A stretch of DNA of 64,000 nucleotides from Blumeriella jaapii (lineage: Eukaryota > Ascomycota > Leotiomycetes > Helotiales > Drepanopezizaceae): positions 124,001 through 188,000 of the forward strand of contig VWND01000076.1 in NCBI GenBank assembly GCA_009599575.1, written 5' to 3'. Position 1 is the stretch's first letter. Every line of letters starts with the position of its first letter. The notes under the pieces are model-generated. The model was not told the DNA's origin. It was given only the letters and a program-made list of their open reading frames with translations, and ran no database searches. This document shows, piece by piece, positions 1-11,237 of this stretch. Both the position numbers and the translations under genes were made by a program.

Positions 1-125
1 GTCGCCGTCACCGTCACCGTCACCGTCACCGTCACCGTCACCGCTCCTCGCACACACGCGCCCACTCGCGCCTGCACGCCCACACCCACGCCCACGCCCA
101 CGCCCACGCCCTCGACGCCCACGCC
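1..125. repeat. GTCACC and CCCACG hexamer repeats
   Basis: Positions 1-43 are a tandem GTCACC hexamer run and about 76-125 are a CCCACG hexamer run. Both are C-rich on the plus strand and lie upstream of the pyrophosphatase gene. They may belong to its pyrimidine-rich promoter or 5' leader, a common arrangement for highly expressed fungal genes. The pairing with that gene is inference; the repeats are seen directly. Confidence 0.8.
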
Positions 126-322
126 CGATCCCACTCCCCATCCCAAACCCAAACTCAAACCCAAACCGCAATCCATCCACCCCCGCCAACGACTTCATCA
201 TTCCGTCCCCATCTCGCACACTCCAGATAGCTCGACACCTCGCGAGTTCATCTCCCGCTCCAGCTCCAGCTCCAGCTTCCTCTCGCTCTCCCTCTCCTTC
301 CACCCACAAAACTCACCCCAAC

Positions 323-1593
323 ATGGCTTCGCAATACACCGTCCGCAAGGTCGCCGCCCCCAATACCTTGGAGCACCGCATCTACATCGACAAAGACGGC
401 CTGCCCGTCTCCCCCTTCCACGACATCCCCCTCTACGCCAATGAGGCCCAGACCATCCTGAACATGATTGTCGAGATCCCGCGATGGACCAACGCCAAGA
501 TGGAGGTATGGATGCTCATCATCTTCTTCTCTCGATTGCCTTCCTGCTTTTCCGTGTGCTTCGGGAGTTCGGATACCCCGCATGTGTGAATCTCAACATA
601 GCATCTTGACTCCTCCTCGCCCTCTCACCAAGCCCATCCACCACATGCAAGAACACTGTGCTGATCTGGTGTCGCGCGCAGATCTCCAAGTCGGACCTCT
701 TGAACCCCATCAGTACGTGTCCCGTTCCCGACCCGGTCGACAGCCTCACGATGCAATCTCTTGCTGATACTGTCCCCCAACAGAGCAAGATACGAAGAAG
801 GGCAAGCTCCGTTTCGTCCGCAACTGCTTCCCCCACAAAGGCTACCTCTGGAACTACGGTGCCTTCCCTCAGGTATGTCCGTGGCGGTCAAACTCGCCCA
901 TCCCCCACTAACCGCGACCCAGACCTGGGAGGACCCGAACGTCATCCACCCCGAGACCAAGGCCAAGGGCGACAATGATCCATTGGACGTCTGCGAGATT
1001 GGCGAGCTGGTCGGCTACCCGGGCCAGGTCAAGCAAGTCAAGGTTCTTGGGGTCATGGCTCTGCTCGACGAGGAGGAGACGGACTGGAAGGTCATCGTGA
1101 TCGATGTCAACGACCCCTTGGCCCCCAAGCTCAACGATGTTGAGGACGTCGAGAGGCACTTGCCGGGTCTCTTGCGGGCTACGAACGAGTGGTTCCGCAT
1201 TTACAAAATCCCTGACGGAAAGCCAGAGAACCAATTTGCCTTCACGGGAGAGTGCAAGAACAAGAAGTGGGTGGTAGCTTGCTCATACCAGATAGCAAAC
1301 ACTGACATGGATAGGTACGCTACCGACATCGTGCGTGAGTGTGCAGAGGCGTGGGAGAAGCTCATCACCGGCAAGACCGCCCCTGGGGAAATTTCCACGT
1401 AAGCTCCCTACCGAATCCGCGTGTCCATGTCTTCTCTGACCGCGTCCACAGTACCAACCTCACCGTTGCCAAGTCTCCAAGCCGTGTCTCCCAAGAGCAG
1501 CTCCCACCCATCCCCCAGAGCGAGAACATTGCTCCGGCTCCAATCGACCCAAGCATCGACAAGTGGTTCTTTATCTCTGGAGCTGCGGCCTAA
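323..1593 (+). CDS. IPP1: Inorganic pyrophosphatase (soluble, family I)
   Basis: Hydrolyses pyrophosphate to two phosphates in the cytosol, which pulls biosynthetic reactions forward. Six exons give 290 aa, close to the yeast Ipp1 length. Introns are 506-681, 713-783, 873-922, 1267-1314 and 1399-1451, each GT-AG and frame-consistent. The start [19 protein letters not shown] matches the family N-terminus. The metal-binding signature DNDPLD lies in exon 4 after [12 protein letters not shown] and ETKAKG. The tail ends in [11 protein letters not shown] pyrimidine-rich leader precedes the ATG, as in strongly expressed housekeeping genes. SEC20 follows on the same strand about 1 kb away. Nothing looks broken. 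The family assignment is very secure; exact splice sites rest on reading frame and consensus only. Confidence 0.95.
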
Positions 1594-2579
1594 ACGCCAC
1601 ACCATCAACGACACTAGACCAGGATCAAATTGCATCCGCATGGCGGCTGGGTTGTGACGAGAGTTGCATTGATCTGCGATGAGTTTAGAGCTCCAACGAT
1701 AGCATCGAAAACAGCAATACCTAAAAATTTAAAATTGTCCATAGCTTTGGGTCCGATTCACTCTGTAGTACGACTCATAACCAGCCTTTGCAGCTTCCTT
1801 CCATCTGGGCCTTTGCAGCTTCCTACCATCTGGGGGTTCAAGTGATACCCCGGGTTGCAGTATCATCTCAGAGCTTTTGAGCTGGACAAATTGTTCACGG
1901 TCCTGAACGCCTTCCATATGCATTACGATATAGCTGCGATTAGGATCCATCAATTTCCATTCAACTCGTCCTGCCTCGCCAATATTCGCGAATGTCTATC
2001 CACCTCCTCCACTACGCCCTTGATCCCCAATTTTCCGGGTCTAGGTTCATCTCCTTTCCATCTTCTACAGTATTGGTTAGCCTTAGCCCTGAGGAAAATC
2101 ACCAATCTCCTCTCGTAGTACAAGGGTTCTTGGTAAGAAGTGACTCTAGGTGTCCTTACTGAACTTCAACGCCACAAAGCTCTTTTCCTGTGACGACCGC
2201 GGCAACAACTTGGTGTCAACCTTCATGGATTGTCGCGCATTCGGGGGCAGGAAGGAGAGAAAGATGCGGGCTGTTTTCGCTTTCGGAGAGAAGGGGTTGA
2301 AGGCGGTGGAAACTTCGGTGATGAATCTGGTGATCATCTTCGGTATGGAGACAGCTGGAACACGATTAGAATGACAAATTTGGAGTAGCACATGGAGATT
2401 TCAAGCATACAATGAGAAGTCTGGACAGCTGCGATACTTTCGAAGAGTGCCCGTCGGGAAAGTCGTTGTTGCAAGAGACTGTCGGCGGAACTAAAATCCG
2501 AGCCGCTCCACCTTGAGGTGTAGCCTGCCCTGGCCAGGTCAAACAACTTCTCTGAAACACATCTTCCTAATCGCCAAAA
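1594..2579. other. Intergenic, no gene seen
   Basis: This stretch lies between the pyrophosphatase stop and the SEC20 start. It is AT-richer than the flanking exons and holds only short unrelated open frames. It probably contains the pyrophosphatase 3' UTR and the SEC20 promoter. An imperfect direct repeat of CTTTGCAGCTTCCT(T/A)CCATCTGGG occurs at about 1788-1836. Confidence 0.6.
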
Positions 2580-3982
2580 TGTCGTTCCAAGCAGTATCTG
2601 AACGCCTCCAAACCCTCCAAGAAGCGAACTCGCAACTTAGAGATCTCGTATACCGACTCGCGACGATCAACTTCGGGCCTGGCTCTGCACCGCTTTCCAG
2701 CGACGATGGGGAGGGGAACGTGCTGCAGGAGCTGACGCAGGAGATCAGTCAGACGATACGCGACCAGGATGAGGATTTCGAGTTGCTTCTGGAGGAGGTA
2801 GAGGAGTTGGCTCCTGGGAAGAAAGGGGGGCAGATGGTGGAAAGGAAGACGGAGCTGCGGGATGCGGTTGCGAGAGGAGTGAGAGATCTCAAGACGTATG
2901 TCGCACATTCTATGGTCAAGGCTGGATTTACTGTGGCTATAGTGTACCGATGCTGATCGATCTGAAGCTGTGAGGCAGATTTCCGTAAAGCTCAAGTAAC
3001 CGCGAAGCGTAACCTCGAAGCGGCGCAGTGCGCCGAACGAAACCTGGTTTTGCAATCCTATGCGGAGCCTCGCAACTCTGCAACTTCCTCTCCCGTGCCG
3101 GGACAGAAGAGGCGGAACCAGCAGATGATCGAGCAGTCGAAAGAGGAGAAGACCGTTAACGCCAGCAGCGACGTCACCATGGCGCTGAGGCGGACCCACG
3201 ACATGATGGCGCAGGAGCTGAACCGTTCCCAGTTCGCGCACGACACGCTGAAGGAGTCGACGCTCGCGCTGAAGGAGCTGTCCGAGACGTACTCGTCGCT
3301 CGACACGCTGCTCTCGAGCTCCAAGAACCTGCTGGGCACGCTGCTGCGGAGCCAGAAGAGCGACACGTGGTACCTCGAGACGGCCTTCTACGTCCTGCTT
3401 GCGACGATTGCGTGGCTGGTCTGGCGGCGGCTGCTGTACGGGCCGACCTGGTGGCTCGTGTGGTTCCCGATGAAGATCTTCATCCGGAGCTCGATGGGGC
3501 TGCTTGGCGCGGCTGGGGTTGTCGGTGGCGGTGGAGGACAGGGCGCGGGTGTCAACAGTGTCAGTGTCGGAGTCACTCCAGGGCTGAGCTCGATAACGGT
3601 TAGCCAGGCGACGGTTGTGCATGGTAGCGGGACGAGAGGCCCGCAACCGACGGGACCGCCTCCTCCGGGCCAGAATGTCAGGGTTGGTGGGGGTGGGAGG
3701 GGAGCACCGATGGGTCAGGCGGAGCAGGGAGGAGGGTCTGAGGACAGCTTGACGGAACAGGTTGGGAAGATCATCGACGAGAGTCGCGACCAGCAGGAAG
3801 CCGATGCTGAAGGGTCTGCGGACACGACGGGAGAGACTGCTCCCGACGATGGAGGACAGCGAGCTGAACAGCCGGTCGAGCCGAGAAATCCCCGAAAGAG
3901 GATGTGGGAAGAGGAGGTGGAGGCTCCGAAGCAGGCAGAGGGGGGGGAGAAGGAGAAGGAGAAGAGCCACGATGAATTGTAG
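2580..3982 (+). CDS. SEC20: SNARE-like secretory protein Sec20
   Basis: Sec20 is an ER t-SNARE component for Golgi-to-ER retrograde vesicles, working with Ufe1, Use1 and Tip20. The first exon (MSFQAVSERLQTLQEANSQL) starts a coiled-coil N-terminal part. One intron at 2896-2967 joins ...RDLKT to CEADFRKAQVTAKRN. The conserved Sec20 segment with heptad residues runs from ALRRTHDMMAQELNRSQFA through SSSKNLLGTLLRSQKSDTWY. A membrane segment (FYVLLATIAWLVW) follows. The acceptor was chosen because it alone keeps the frame and restores RKAQ. The protein is about 442 aa, longer than the core family, owing to a disordered Gly/Pro/Glu-rich tail after the membrane segment. A long open frame on the opposite strand is only the shadow of this gene. 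Confidence 0.88.
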
Positions 3983-4235
3983 TTCCAGCTGATTGCTGCA
4001 ACCCCATTCCATGTCTGGCTCAGCAGTCACTGCCATCTCTTCTCCTTGTCTGTCTGGTTCAAAAGAGTTGCGAGTACTCGATTTCACGTTTTCTCTCAAT
4101 ATACCTACTGTAAAGTACAGTACAGTACAGTACCTACCTACCTACCTACTTACCTACCTACTTGCCCGGTCCTGTAGCAACCACTACTCCTCGCCGTGGG
4201 CTTTTCTTTCTCCTCGAGTGTCGTCAGCATTAACC

Positions 4236-4422
4236 TTTCCTTTCCTTCCCCCCTCCTCTCTTCCCCCCTCCTCTCTTCCCCCCCCCTCCTCTCTTCCCCC
4301 CTCCTCTCTCCCCTCCTCTCTTCCCTCCTCTCTTTCCCCCCTCTTCTTCTCCTCTCCTCTCTCCCCCCCTCCTCCTCCTCTCTTTCCCCCCCCTCTCTCT
4401 CTCTTCTTCCTCCCCTCCTCCT
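4236..4422. repeat. CT-rich low-complexity tract
   Basis: The tract is built from variants of CCCCTCCTCTCTTCC. It generates stop-free Ser/Pro/Leu frames on the plus strand and Glu/Arg/Gly frames on the minus strand. These are artefacts of composition, not genes. Confidence 0.9.
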
Positions 4423-4583
4423 TTGTCTCGTATCAATAGATCGCAGGCCGGCTACTAAGCGAGCGAGTGAACGAATCAACAAACAAACATACAAACAAGC
4501 AAACAAACAACTCGGCCTAGCCGGCGCTCTTCGCAGCGGTTATACTCCTTCCCGCTGTAGGCATCACTTACTTCCTGCACTGT

Positions 4584-4732
4584 AAGAAGAAGAAGAAGAA
4601 AGAAGAAGAAGAAGAAGAAGAAGAAGAAGAAGAAGAAGAAGAAGAAGAAGAAGAAGAAGAAGAAGAAGAAGAAGAAGAAGAAGAAGAAGAAGAAGAAGAA
4701 GAAGAAGAAGAAGAAGAAGAAGAAGAAGAAGA
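4584..4732. repeat. AAG trinucleotide microsatellite
   Basis: About 49 nearly perfect AAG units with one interruption near 4600. The minus strand reads as homopolymers of Leu, Phe or Ser, depending on frame. It lies about 600 bp downstream of SEC20 and is not in any credible gene. Confidence 0.97.
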
Positions 4733-7700
4733 CACTGCATGTGTGGGTGGTGCGCACAAAGCACCGGAGAAAGGAGGCAGGGAGACAGACAGACGCCCGA
4801 GCTCATATCCAAAAAGGTGGTTCATCTCAAGCGATGTTTGGTTCTAGTACCTACCTACTTTTGTTAATAGGGAAGATAACAAGGCGAGGTTACCTTACAC
4901 GATAAGAGGCTGGAATTTTCAGCTGTACGGACCAAGTACTTGTCTAGCTCTAGTCTTCAGATAGGCGTCCCCGTTCCGATGTGAGCCTACCAGTCCTTCC
5001 TCTGGGCTACAGACAGTGTTACGGTACTGCGAAGTATTGTAGCCCTTCCATAGCAGAATAGCGAACAGACTTCCAATCTGTTCTTGCACCTTCCGGAGTT
5101 AGTTGGCCTAGTGGTGAAAGCTATTCTTTCTACTAGCATTAGGTTGAGTTTCCTGGTCGTCACAGACCGTTGGACTTCTCACGGTTATCTTTCACGGCAC
5201 GGATTGCGTGTTTGGCAAGGCATTGAACGGGAGACATTCGCCTGTGATATCTATCTACTTTCACAGAGAAATACTGGCTTCTGTTATTTCTGATCGCCGG
5301 TTTATCGTTGGCGTCTCTGTTTTCTCGGGGCTCGCTACCTATGTAACGTGTCGTGGAGACGGGAGAAAGCATAAATAACATCATCAGTCGTCGGCGTTAT
5401 CGACCGTGTGGTAAAGACTAGACTGACTAGCTCTTTCTACTCGAGTTCCACAGAATCCCCAAAAAATCTCTAAAGTATCAGCTAGTCGGGCTTATGTGAT
5501 CTTATTCTTATCCTTGGACATCAGAAAACCATGGTTGACTTTGGATCGGCTGAGCACGGATGAAGGGTGTTAATCGACGTACGTGCCTTTTGGGATCTGT
5601 GACACAAGCTGGAGAGGACAGGTACCTTCTGTGCGCGGCGTGCCTGGATTGGGGGTCTTGATACTCTTCTGGGTTATGGCTGAGGAGGAGACCTCCTCTC
5701 GGAGGATCTGAGATCGGATAAAAATCAGCTCCTATTATATCTTGGTCCACTGGGGGAAGGACGAGGGAACGGGGAGCAGATAAGGGTAGGTGAACATCCT
5801 GTGGCGGCGATAACCCCAACGAGTGTCGGAGGCGGCTCTTGGTAATATGCAAGATGTTGCAATGTATGTTCCTCTAATTTCCTTCGAGTACCTATGCTGG
5901 GAATAGGAGAGGGCTGCTTTTGTTGGCTTTACAGATGCTGTTATGATTGGGCTTATAACAAGGATGGAAAAGAATAATACGGAGAGGGACTAGGAGTGCG
6001 AAACCATCTCGTTTATGCTTACTTTGACAGAGGCCAAAACGCCCCTTCTAGTGACGAAGCAGCATCGATAGAAGTCGCATTGTCGCTGGTGTGTAAAGCA
6101 GTAACTGCCCAATCCGGTCTGGATGCTTGATAATTATCACACTTTCTTGAGCTCGTCAGTTAGCACGAATAGACGAAGGTCAAGATAAAAATTTGTTAGA
6201 CTGACGAGGAAATCGTCCTGGGCTTGTACATCGCATGAATCCTTGGATTGCAGCGTAGTTGTTCTTACCTCTCCTTTAGCCATAAATATGCTCTGGTCAT
6301 GTTTGCTGGTTTCACACCGTGTGGATCCGGTATAAATATACCCGTTTGCACATGCTCTAGAAACATTTCTCAAAAGTTCAACACATCTCTTCCCAGTCAA
6401 GGATATTCGAACTCTATCAGCATCCTACAAACCCGGTGCCCAAAGGAAACGCCACGAGATCCTCCCTTCTTGCTACCCAATTGGCATTTACTCTAGCTTC
6501 TGGCACTGGCCTGTGATCCATGTATGTCTGCTTGCTTTGCTCCCGACGATAATCACGTAGCGAAATGTACTCAGCTGGCCATGAGTAAAATTGTACACGC
6601 GCATCGCAAATCATCTACATTCAACCACTTTGGGACCACCGCAAACCCCAAGAAGACACACAGACTTCGCTCAGACACGTCCGGAACACGGATCAGAGAT
6701 CTAAAAGCTGCCGAGTAGGGGAACTTTCATCAGGGACCTTGCACCTTAAGCAGTTCGAGTATCAGCCTGGCATGTTCGCATCCAGCAGAGGACCGTCTCA
6801 ATAAGCAGGGATCACCTGTCTGAGCAGCTGTTGAACTCTTCTCAAATATAAGCGTCATATCCAAGATTCTGCATGGGATTTTTGACTGGCCTTCACGACT
6901 CTTACTATGAAGTTGACCGTTTATTTGACGGACTGGCGATATGATCCCAATGGCCACGTGGGCATATCAGAAAATCTAGGCAGCTCTAGCTACTACGAAG
7001 GGCGAGGAAAAGAAGGCTCTTCTGAAGCCACGGGACCCATTGGTCAAGGTCGACGTGGCTGTAGCAAACGTCATGGTTCGATTTTATACAAAGTACGTAC
7101 GTCGCTCTACTATTTCCAGGCGTCGCAAATTCAAAGACTGACGATGGCCCCTATGAATACAAAAGGAAAACAATGCCGACTGACCAAAACAGATGCCAAA
7201 AGCTGGGGGTGGGCAAGATTTTGAGCTCGCCAAGTGGACTCAGAGGGGCTCGGATCTGGTTTCGATTTTAGCGAGCCCCGTCGGGGATTGATTGGTCGGC
7301 TACCTGGCTAGGTAAACAACATCTCTCGCCCTCGTACACACTCCAGAGACGGTCGCACCGGCCGCAGCTGAAATAGAAGGAGTGAACAGTGAATGCCGGA
7401 CCGATATCTGAAGAAAGAGGACTCGGAGAAGCCACTGAGCCGAACCCAGCACTGCGAATCGTCAAAAGTCACGGCGGTCGACTAGAAGAGGAAGCATCGA
7501 TTCGTATCTGTAGGCGCAAAGCTCTCCCCAGACGCTGCTCCAGAGTCTACCCTCCTTCTTCAAGCGTCCCAAATTACTAATTGCTCGAAGCCACAAGCAC
7601 GGCGAAACCTCCGCTAAAGCATGGAGAGCGTATCAAACTCTTAAGAGCAATCCTCGAGTCTTGTCCCTACGTCCACCGAAGCTCAAATCTCAGAAAAACG

Positions 7701-7858
7701 AAAATGTCAACGCACTGTCCTTGTGTATCCCCCCCCCCCCCCCCCCAAGACTCGGGCCTTGGCCTTTGCCGTACAATTCCCACGATCCTTAATGGCTGCT
7801 GCCGAGGGTGGCAGTCCCGGAGGCGTTACCGAACTGAGATTGAACGTCTGCTGCGAAA

Positions 7859-9199
7859 TTAGGACAAATCCTCGCCCATTGAGAGTGCGTAAGGTCCGGG
7901 TCTTTCTTTATCATGCTTACCTGGTCGACCAGCCTTGTAAAAGACTGCCTTCGCACTGCGGATCTCGAGGTCGCGCGGCTCAACGACCAACGTGCCATCA
8001 GGCCGAAGCACTTTCGTACTCGTGCCTAAAGCGGCCCGAATACCCGGCCACGCGCCTCGAGTTGTGCCGTCGAGCTCCTCAAGCTCGATCTCATGTGGAG
8101 CTAGGTACACCTGATCGTCCCGGACATACGTCAGGGTCTTCAGATCTTCGAACAGCTCGAGGCCTTCAAGCTTGGGAATGGACGGGACAAGGGCTGTTGC
8201 GATGGCTAGGTGTTGCAGGAGTCTTCTATCGGCTTTCTCCGCCAGATTGTAGATGAAGAGGGACTTGCTACCCCGCAGATATACGCGGCTGCGCGGTCCG
8301 AAGTACAGGGTATCGTAAGTGTAGTGAAAGAAGCATGGGTATTTGCCGTTTTCGAATGACATTCCATCCAACGTTCGGCTGGTCCTTTGCCTGTATTCCT
8401 TTAGCGCCAGCTGTCTCGACTCGTGGCAGATGCTGAGCGTAATTGGTGGCGGGCAGGCTGACGTGAGCACCGCACTGTGTTTGGTCTCGGCTTCATGAAC
8501 TTGCACGACCCGACCAACTCGGATTATCTCCATCCACTAGATGACGTTAACACAGGGCTTGGAAGTTCACTCCGACCCCAACATCACTTACGATCGTAAG
8601 TCTGAGCTCCAGCAGTAATTTAGGGAAGCACTTGAAGTTGCTTGCCGACGGGCGTATGGTTCGAAGAGGCCGGTTTACCGTGGAGAACGTTCTAGGAACG
8701 GCGGCAATGATATCCTTGAGAGTCTGGACAAGTTCGGCACAGCCCGGCATCTTTGACAGTGTCCAGCCCATCTCGTAATCGATATTCCTAGCTTGGAGAT
8801 GAGCTGAAATGGTCAAGATGGCAGCCTTATTGTGAAGTTCCAACAGGTTCTCCAGGATGTCTTGCGCGACACCAGAGCATCTCAAGAGCCCATGGATTTC
8901 CTTCTTCATCTGAACAAATCCATCACAAGTTAAGCCATCTCTTCGCATATCAGGGATGGGAATGTTGTTGTCTGTGCACCATAGGGTAACCTAATTAGAT
9001 TTGGTGTTAGCATGACCTTTTGCGGATGTATAAATGCACTTACGACCAAGATCGATTTACTGCGCACGTCCATGTGTTGCCATTCAGAGATACCAAGGGT
9101 TTCAAGCTTTCTCTTCAGCGAGTGATAAGAGTCGTCGACGTAGTATTTGTCAGAGTCACTCATTTTGTTATCAATCGCGCGTGCTTGTTTCTGCGACAA
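7859..9199 (-). CDS. 2EXR-domain protein of unknown function
   Basis: Three exons give about 410 aa: 9199-9044, 8990-8592 and 8536-7859. The introns are 53 nt and 55 nt, each with a GTAAGT donor and TAG acceptor, both phase 0. Joining exons 2 and 3 restores the 2EXR motif: FKCFPKLLLELRLTI, then WMEIIRVGRVVQV, followed by CHESRQLALKEYRQ and a Tyr-rich YDTLYFG segment. 2EXR proteins form large, fast-evolving families in filamentous ascomycetes with no established biochemical role. Here the domain is in the C-terminal half; the N-terminal 180 residues are unrecognised. The start may be 9199 or the in-frame ATG at 9163. An AGGTAAGC signal near the 3' end leaves open a further intron and a different C-terminus. 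Confidence 0.75.
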
Positions 9200-9745
9200 T
9201 ATGAAAGACTCCGTGTGTTGAAAGATTAGAGCTACCCTTGTCTAAGGTTAGATACTATAGAATGAAGTCGAAGATTAATCCTCTATGCGTGTATCGATTT
9301 CTTGTGTATTGGTTGAATGTATGTGCTTCGAATTGTGTGTCCAAAGAAAGGCGGGAAATGTTTTTGGAAGGTGGTGCGTGAAAGGGAAATTTGTAACATT
9401 GCGGAAACGATTAACAGCAGCCTCGTTACTTCACCCTAGCCCGTTCTAGCAGTTTAGCTTCGAAGAGTTCGGTTTTGATTTAAATCTGACGGGGAATCTT
9501 GAGCAATCAGGACGTTAATTGTTAATTCAAATTTGATTGTTGATTATTAACTACAGTATATATACCTGTGATACTAAATAAATGTACTTCTTATTAAATA
9601 TAATTTAAGCTATAATTCAATAGAGAAGTTTTCAAGGTATCCAGAGCATTTGGACTACCTGCCTTAAATTGCAGGTGTCGATCTCTTAGCGTGAAATTCC
9701 GCCTATGTAAACAAACAACGCCTTCAAGGACAACTCTCGAAGAAC

Positions 9746-10103
9746 ATCATCAACAAGCACGGTCAAGACGCCGGAGTGCATACGCTGTGATTCTCTCCTT
9801 GTGCTTTGCACTTCAGAGCAAGTAAGTTGTATATACCACGGCCCTTGTAACAAATCATCCGGCTGATTTAAGCTAACCTCGACTTTGATGCAGACTTTGA
9901 TGCAGACACTGCTCTTTCAAGATCGATCTCTTCAAGCACAAGTCTCCAACAACATCAACAACAAGCACTTTAGATACGCCGGAGCGCATACACTGTGCTT
10001 ACCACCTTGTGCTTTGCGCAATACACCAAGTAAGTTGTATATACTGTTACAGCCTTACATCAAACTCTCGGACCGACTTAGGCTGACTTTGACTTCAATA
10101 CAG
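9746..10103 (+). repeat. Tandem-duplicated leader unit with splice signals
   Basis: Two diverged copies of a roughly 150-bp unit lie head to tail at about 9746-9893 and 9949-10103. Each reads AACAAGCAC, GCCGGAG(T/C)GCATAC, CCTTGTGCTTTGC, then the donor sequence CAAGTAAGTTGTATATAC, and ends at a CAG acceptor. The copies therefore look like a duplicated 5' UTR exon plus intron of the gene that starts at 10185. At the first acceptor a 12-nt unit, ACTTTGATGCAG, is itself repeated twice, giving two alternative CAG sites 12 nt apart. Confidence 0.75.
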
Positions 10104-10184
10104 ACCAGACCCTGCCTCCTCCCAGCGTACGCCGAGGAAGATCGAATCCATCGAAGTCCCAGATTTGCTATTCTCGATTACAAG

Positions 10185-11237
10185 ATGGCGCCAGATCAAG
10201 TTGATACTACGAGAACGGACGCTAAAGTAGATGAGACAATGAATAGCACCGGAATGGATGAGAAGCCAAAGGACAAGCCAAAGGAGAAGAAGTTCAAACG
10301 CAAGACAAGCCTATGGCAAGGCGCTCCAGTAGCCCCTGTGTTTACTCCGGACCCCAACACCACCATTGAAGAGCAAGCCCAAAAAGAAAACGACTTTATT
10401 GGAAGTGGAGACTATTTCAATCTCAAGCTCGACTGGGTAAGTACCTCATATTCCGCCTCCGTGAACGGAAAGAGCCATGCTAAACCTCCTTAGACCAAGG
10501 ACATCGTGGGAGGAGAATACGCTATCGTCTTCAGTTGTCCGCTGGACAACAAGGGAAGAACCTATGGGGAGAGAGAGACATACAAGGTCAACTTCCCCAA
10601 CAACTCAATCAGTGTCTGGCCGACTAAGGCTGTTGGCGACGACCACTGGGCAACTGGTAGCATTGATTTCCGAGGCCGAACTGCCACCTTCAACATCTCA
10701 TACGAACTGGATGAAGCCGATGTCATAGCAACTGCAAGAGTTAGCCCTGTCGATACCCCGGACGCCCCCAAGGACATGAGCTGCTTACTTGACAAAGTCA
10801 TGGACTTTGGAATCCTGCCACTCCATTCCGGAGGCAGCCGTTCCACCGTCTCCTTCGGGAAGAAGCTCCTCCGAATCTCGCACGCCCAGAACATTGGCTT
10901 TGATTTCGTGGTTCTTGAGTTGGCCACCTACGATTTCGAGATCGATGAGCCGGCGAAGCACATGGTCGTCGCTGTTAAGATTCCGGAGCTTGGCAATGTT
11001 CCCTCGAACGTGGTCCTGAACCAGGTGCTCTCGTACCCGAGGGATCTAAGAGGATTGCTACACGTGCCCGGCCACCCTCCCCAGATCAAGCTGAACCAGC
11101 AGCACGTGCGAAAAGCCGAGGGGAAGAAACTTAGCCGACAGGCTGTCGCAACTTACGAATCCGGACCTAGCAACGCCTCGGCCGCAAAGGGAGGGGGACG
11201 AGCCCTCGACGACGACGAAGACCCAGAGATGCAATGA
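10185..11237 (+). CDS. Hypothetical protein, 331 aa
   Basis: Two exons (10185-10436 and 10494-11237) are joined across a 57-nt intron with a GTAAGT donor and TAG acceptor. The product begins MAPDQVDTTRTDAKVDE. It has a Lys-rich linker (KPKDKPKEKKFKRK), then a globular-looking region with regular beta-type alternation (YKVNFPNNSISVWP, GSIDFRGRTATFNISYEL). The tail is acidic and disordered, ending DDDEDPEMQ. No signal peptide or membrane segment is apparent. I do not recognise the family. The upstream frame is open to 9885, but that part overlaps the duplicated leader introns, so the ATG at 10185 was preferred. Expression probably uses a spliced leader. Confidence 0.72.

Larger units (their letters stand above)
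3983..7858. other. Long gene-poor interval
   Basis: No convincing gene is seen in these 3.9 kb. The first 750 bp hold TACC runs (about 4126-4160), a CT-rich tract and an AAG microsatellite. From 4,800 to 7,860 the base composition is mixed, with frequent stops in all frames and a run of 18 C at 7729-7746. It could be decayed transposon or gene sequence, but no terminal repeats or recognisable protein fragments were found by eye. Confidence 0.6.

Noticed and set aside
2567..4099. 510-codon open frame on the minus strand opposite SEC20
   Set aside because: It is the mirror of a GC-biased coding gene. The plus strand carries the recognisable Sec20 sequence; the minus product is Arg/Leu/Pro-rich with no domain.
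4476..4825. Poly-Phe, poly-Leu and poly-Ser frames
   Set aside because: They are translations of the AAG microsatellite.
5095..5180. tRNA-like start GTTGGCCTAGTGGTGAAAG
   Set aside because: The D-arm-like part is not followed by a TTCGA T-loop or by a closing acceptor stem.
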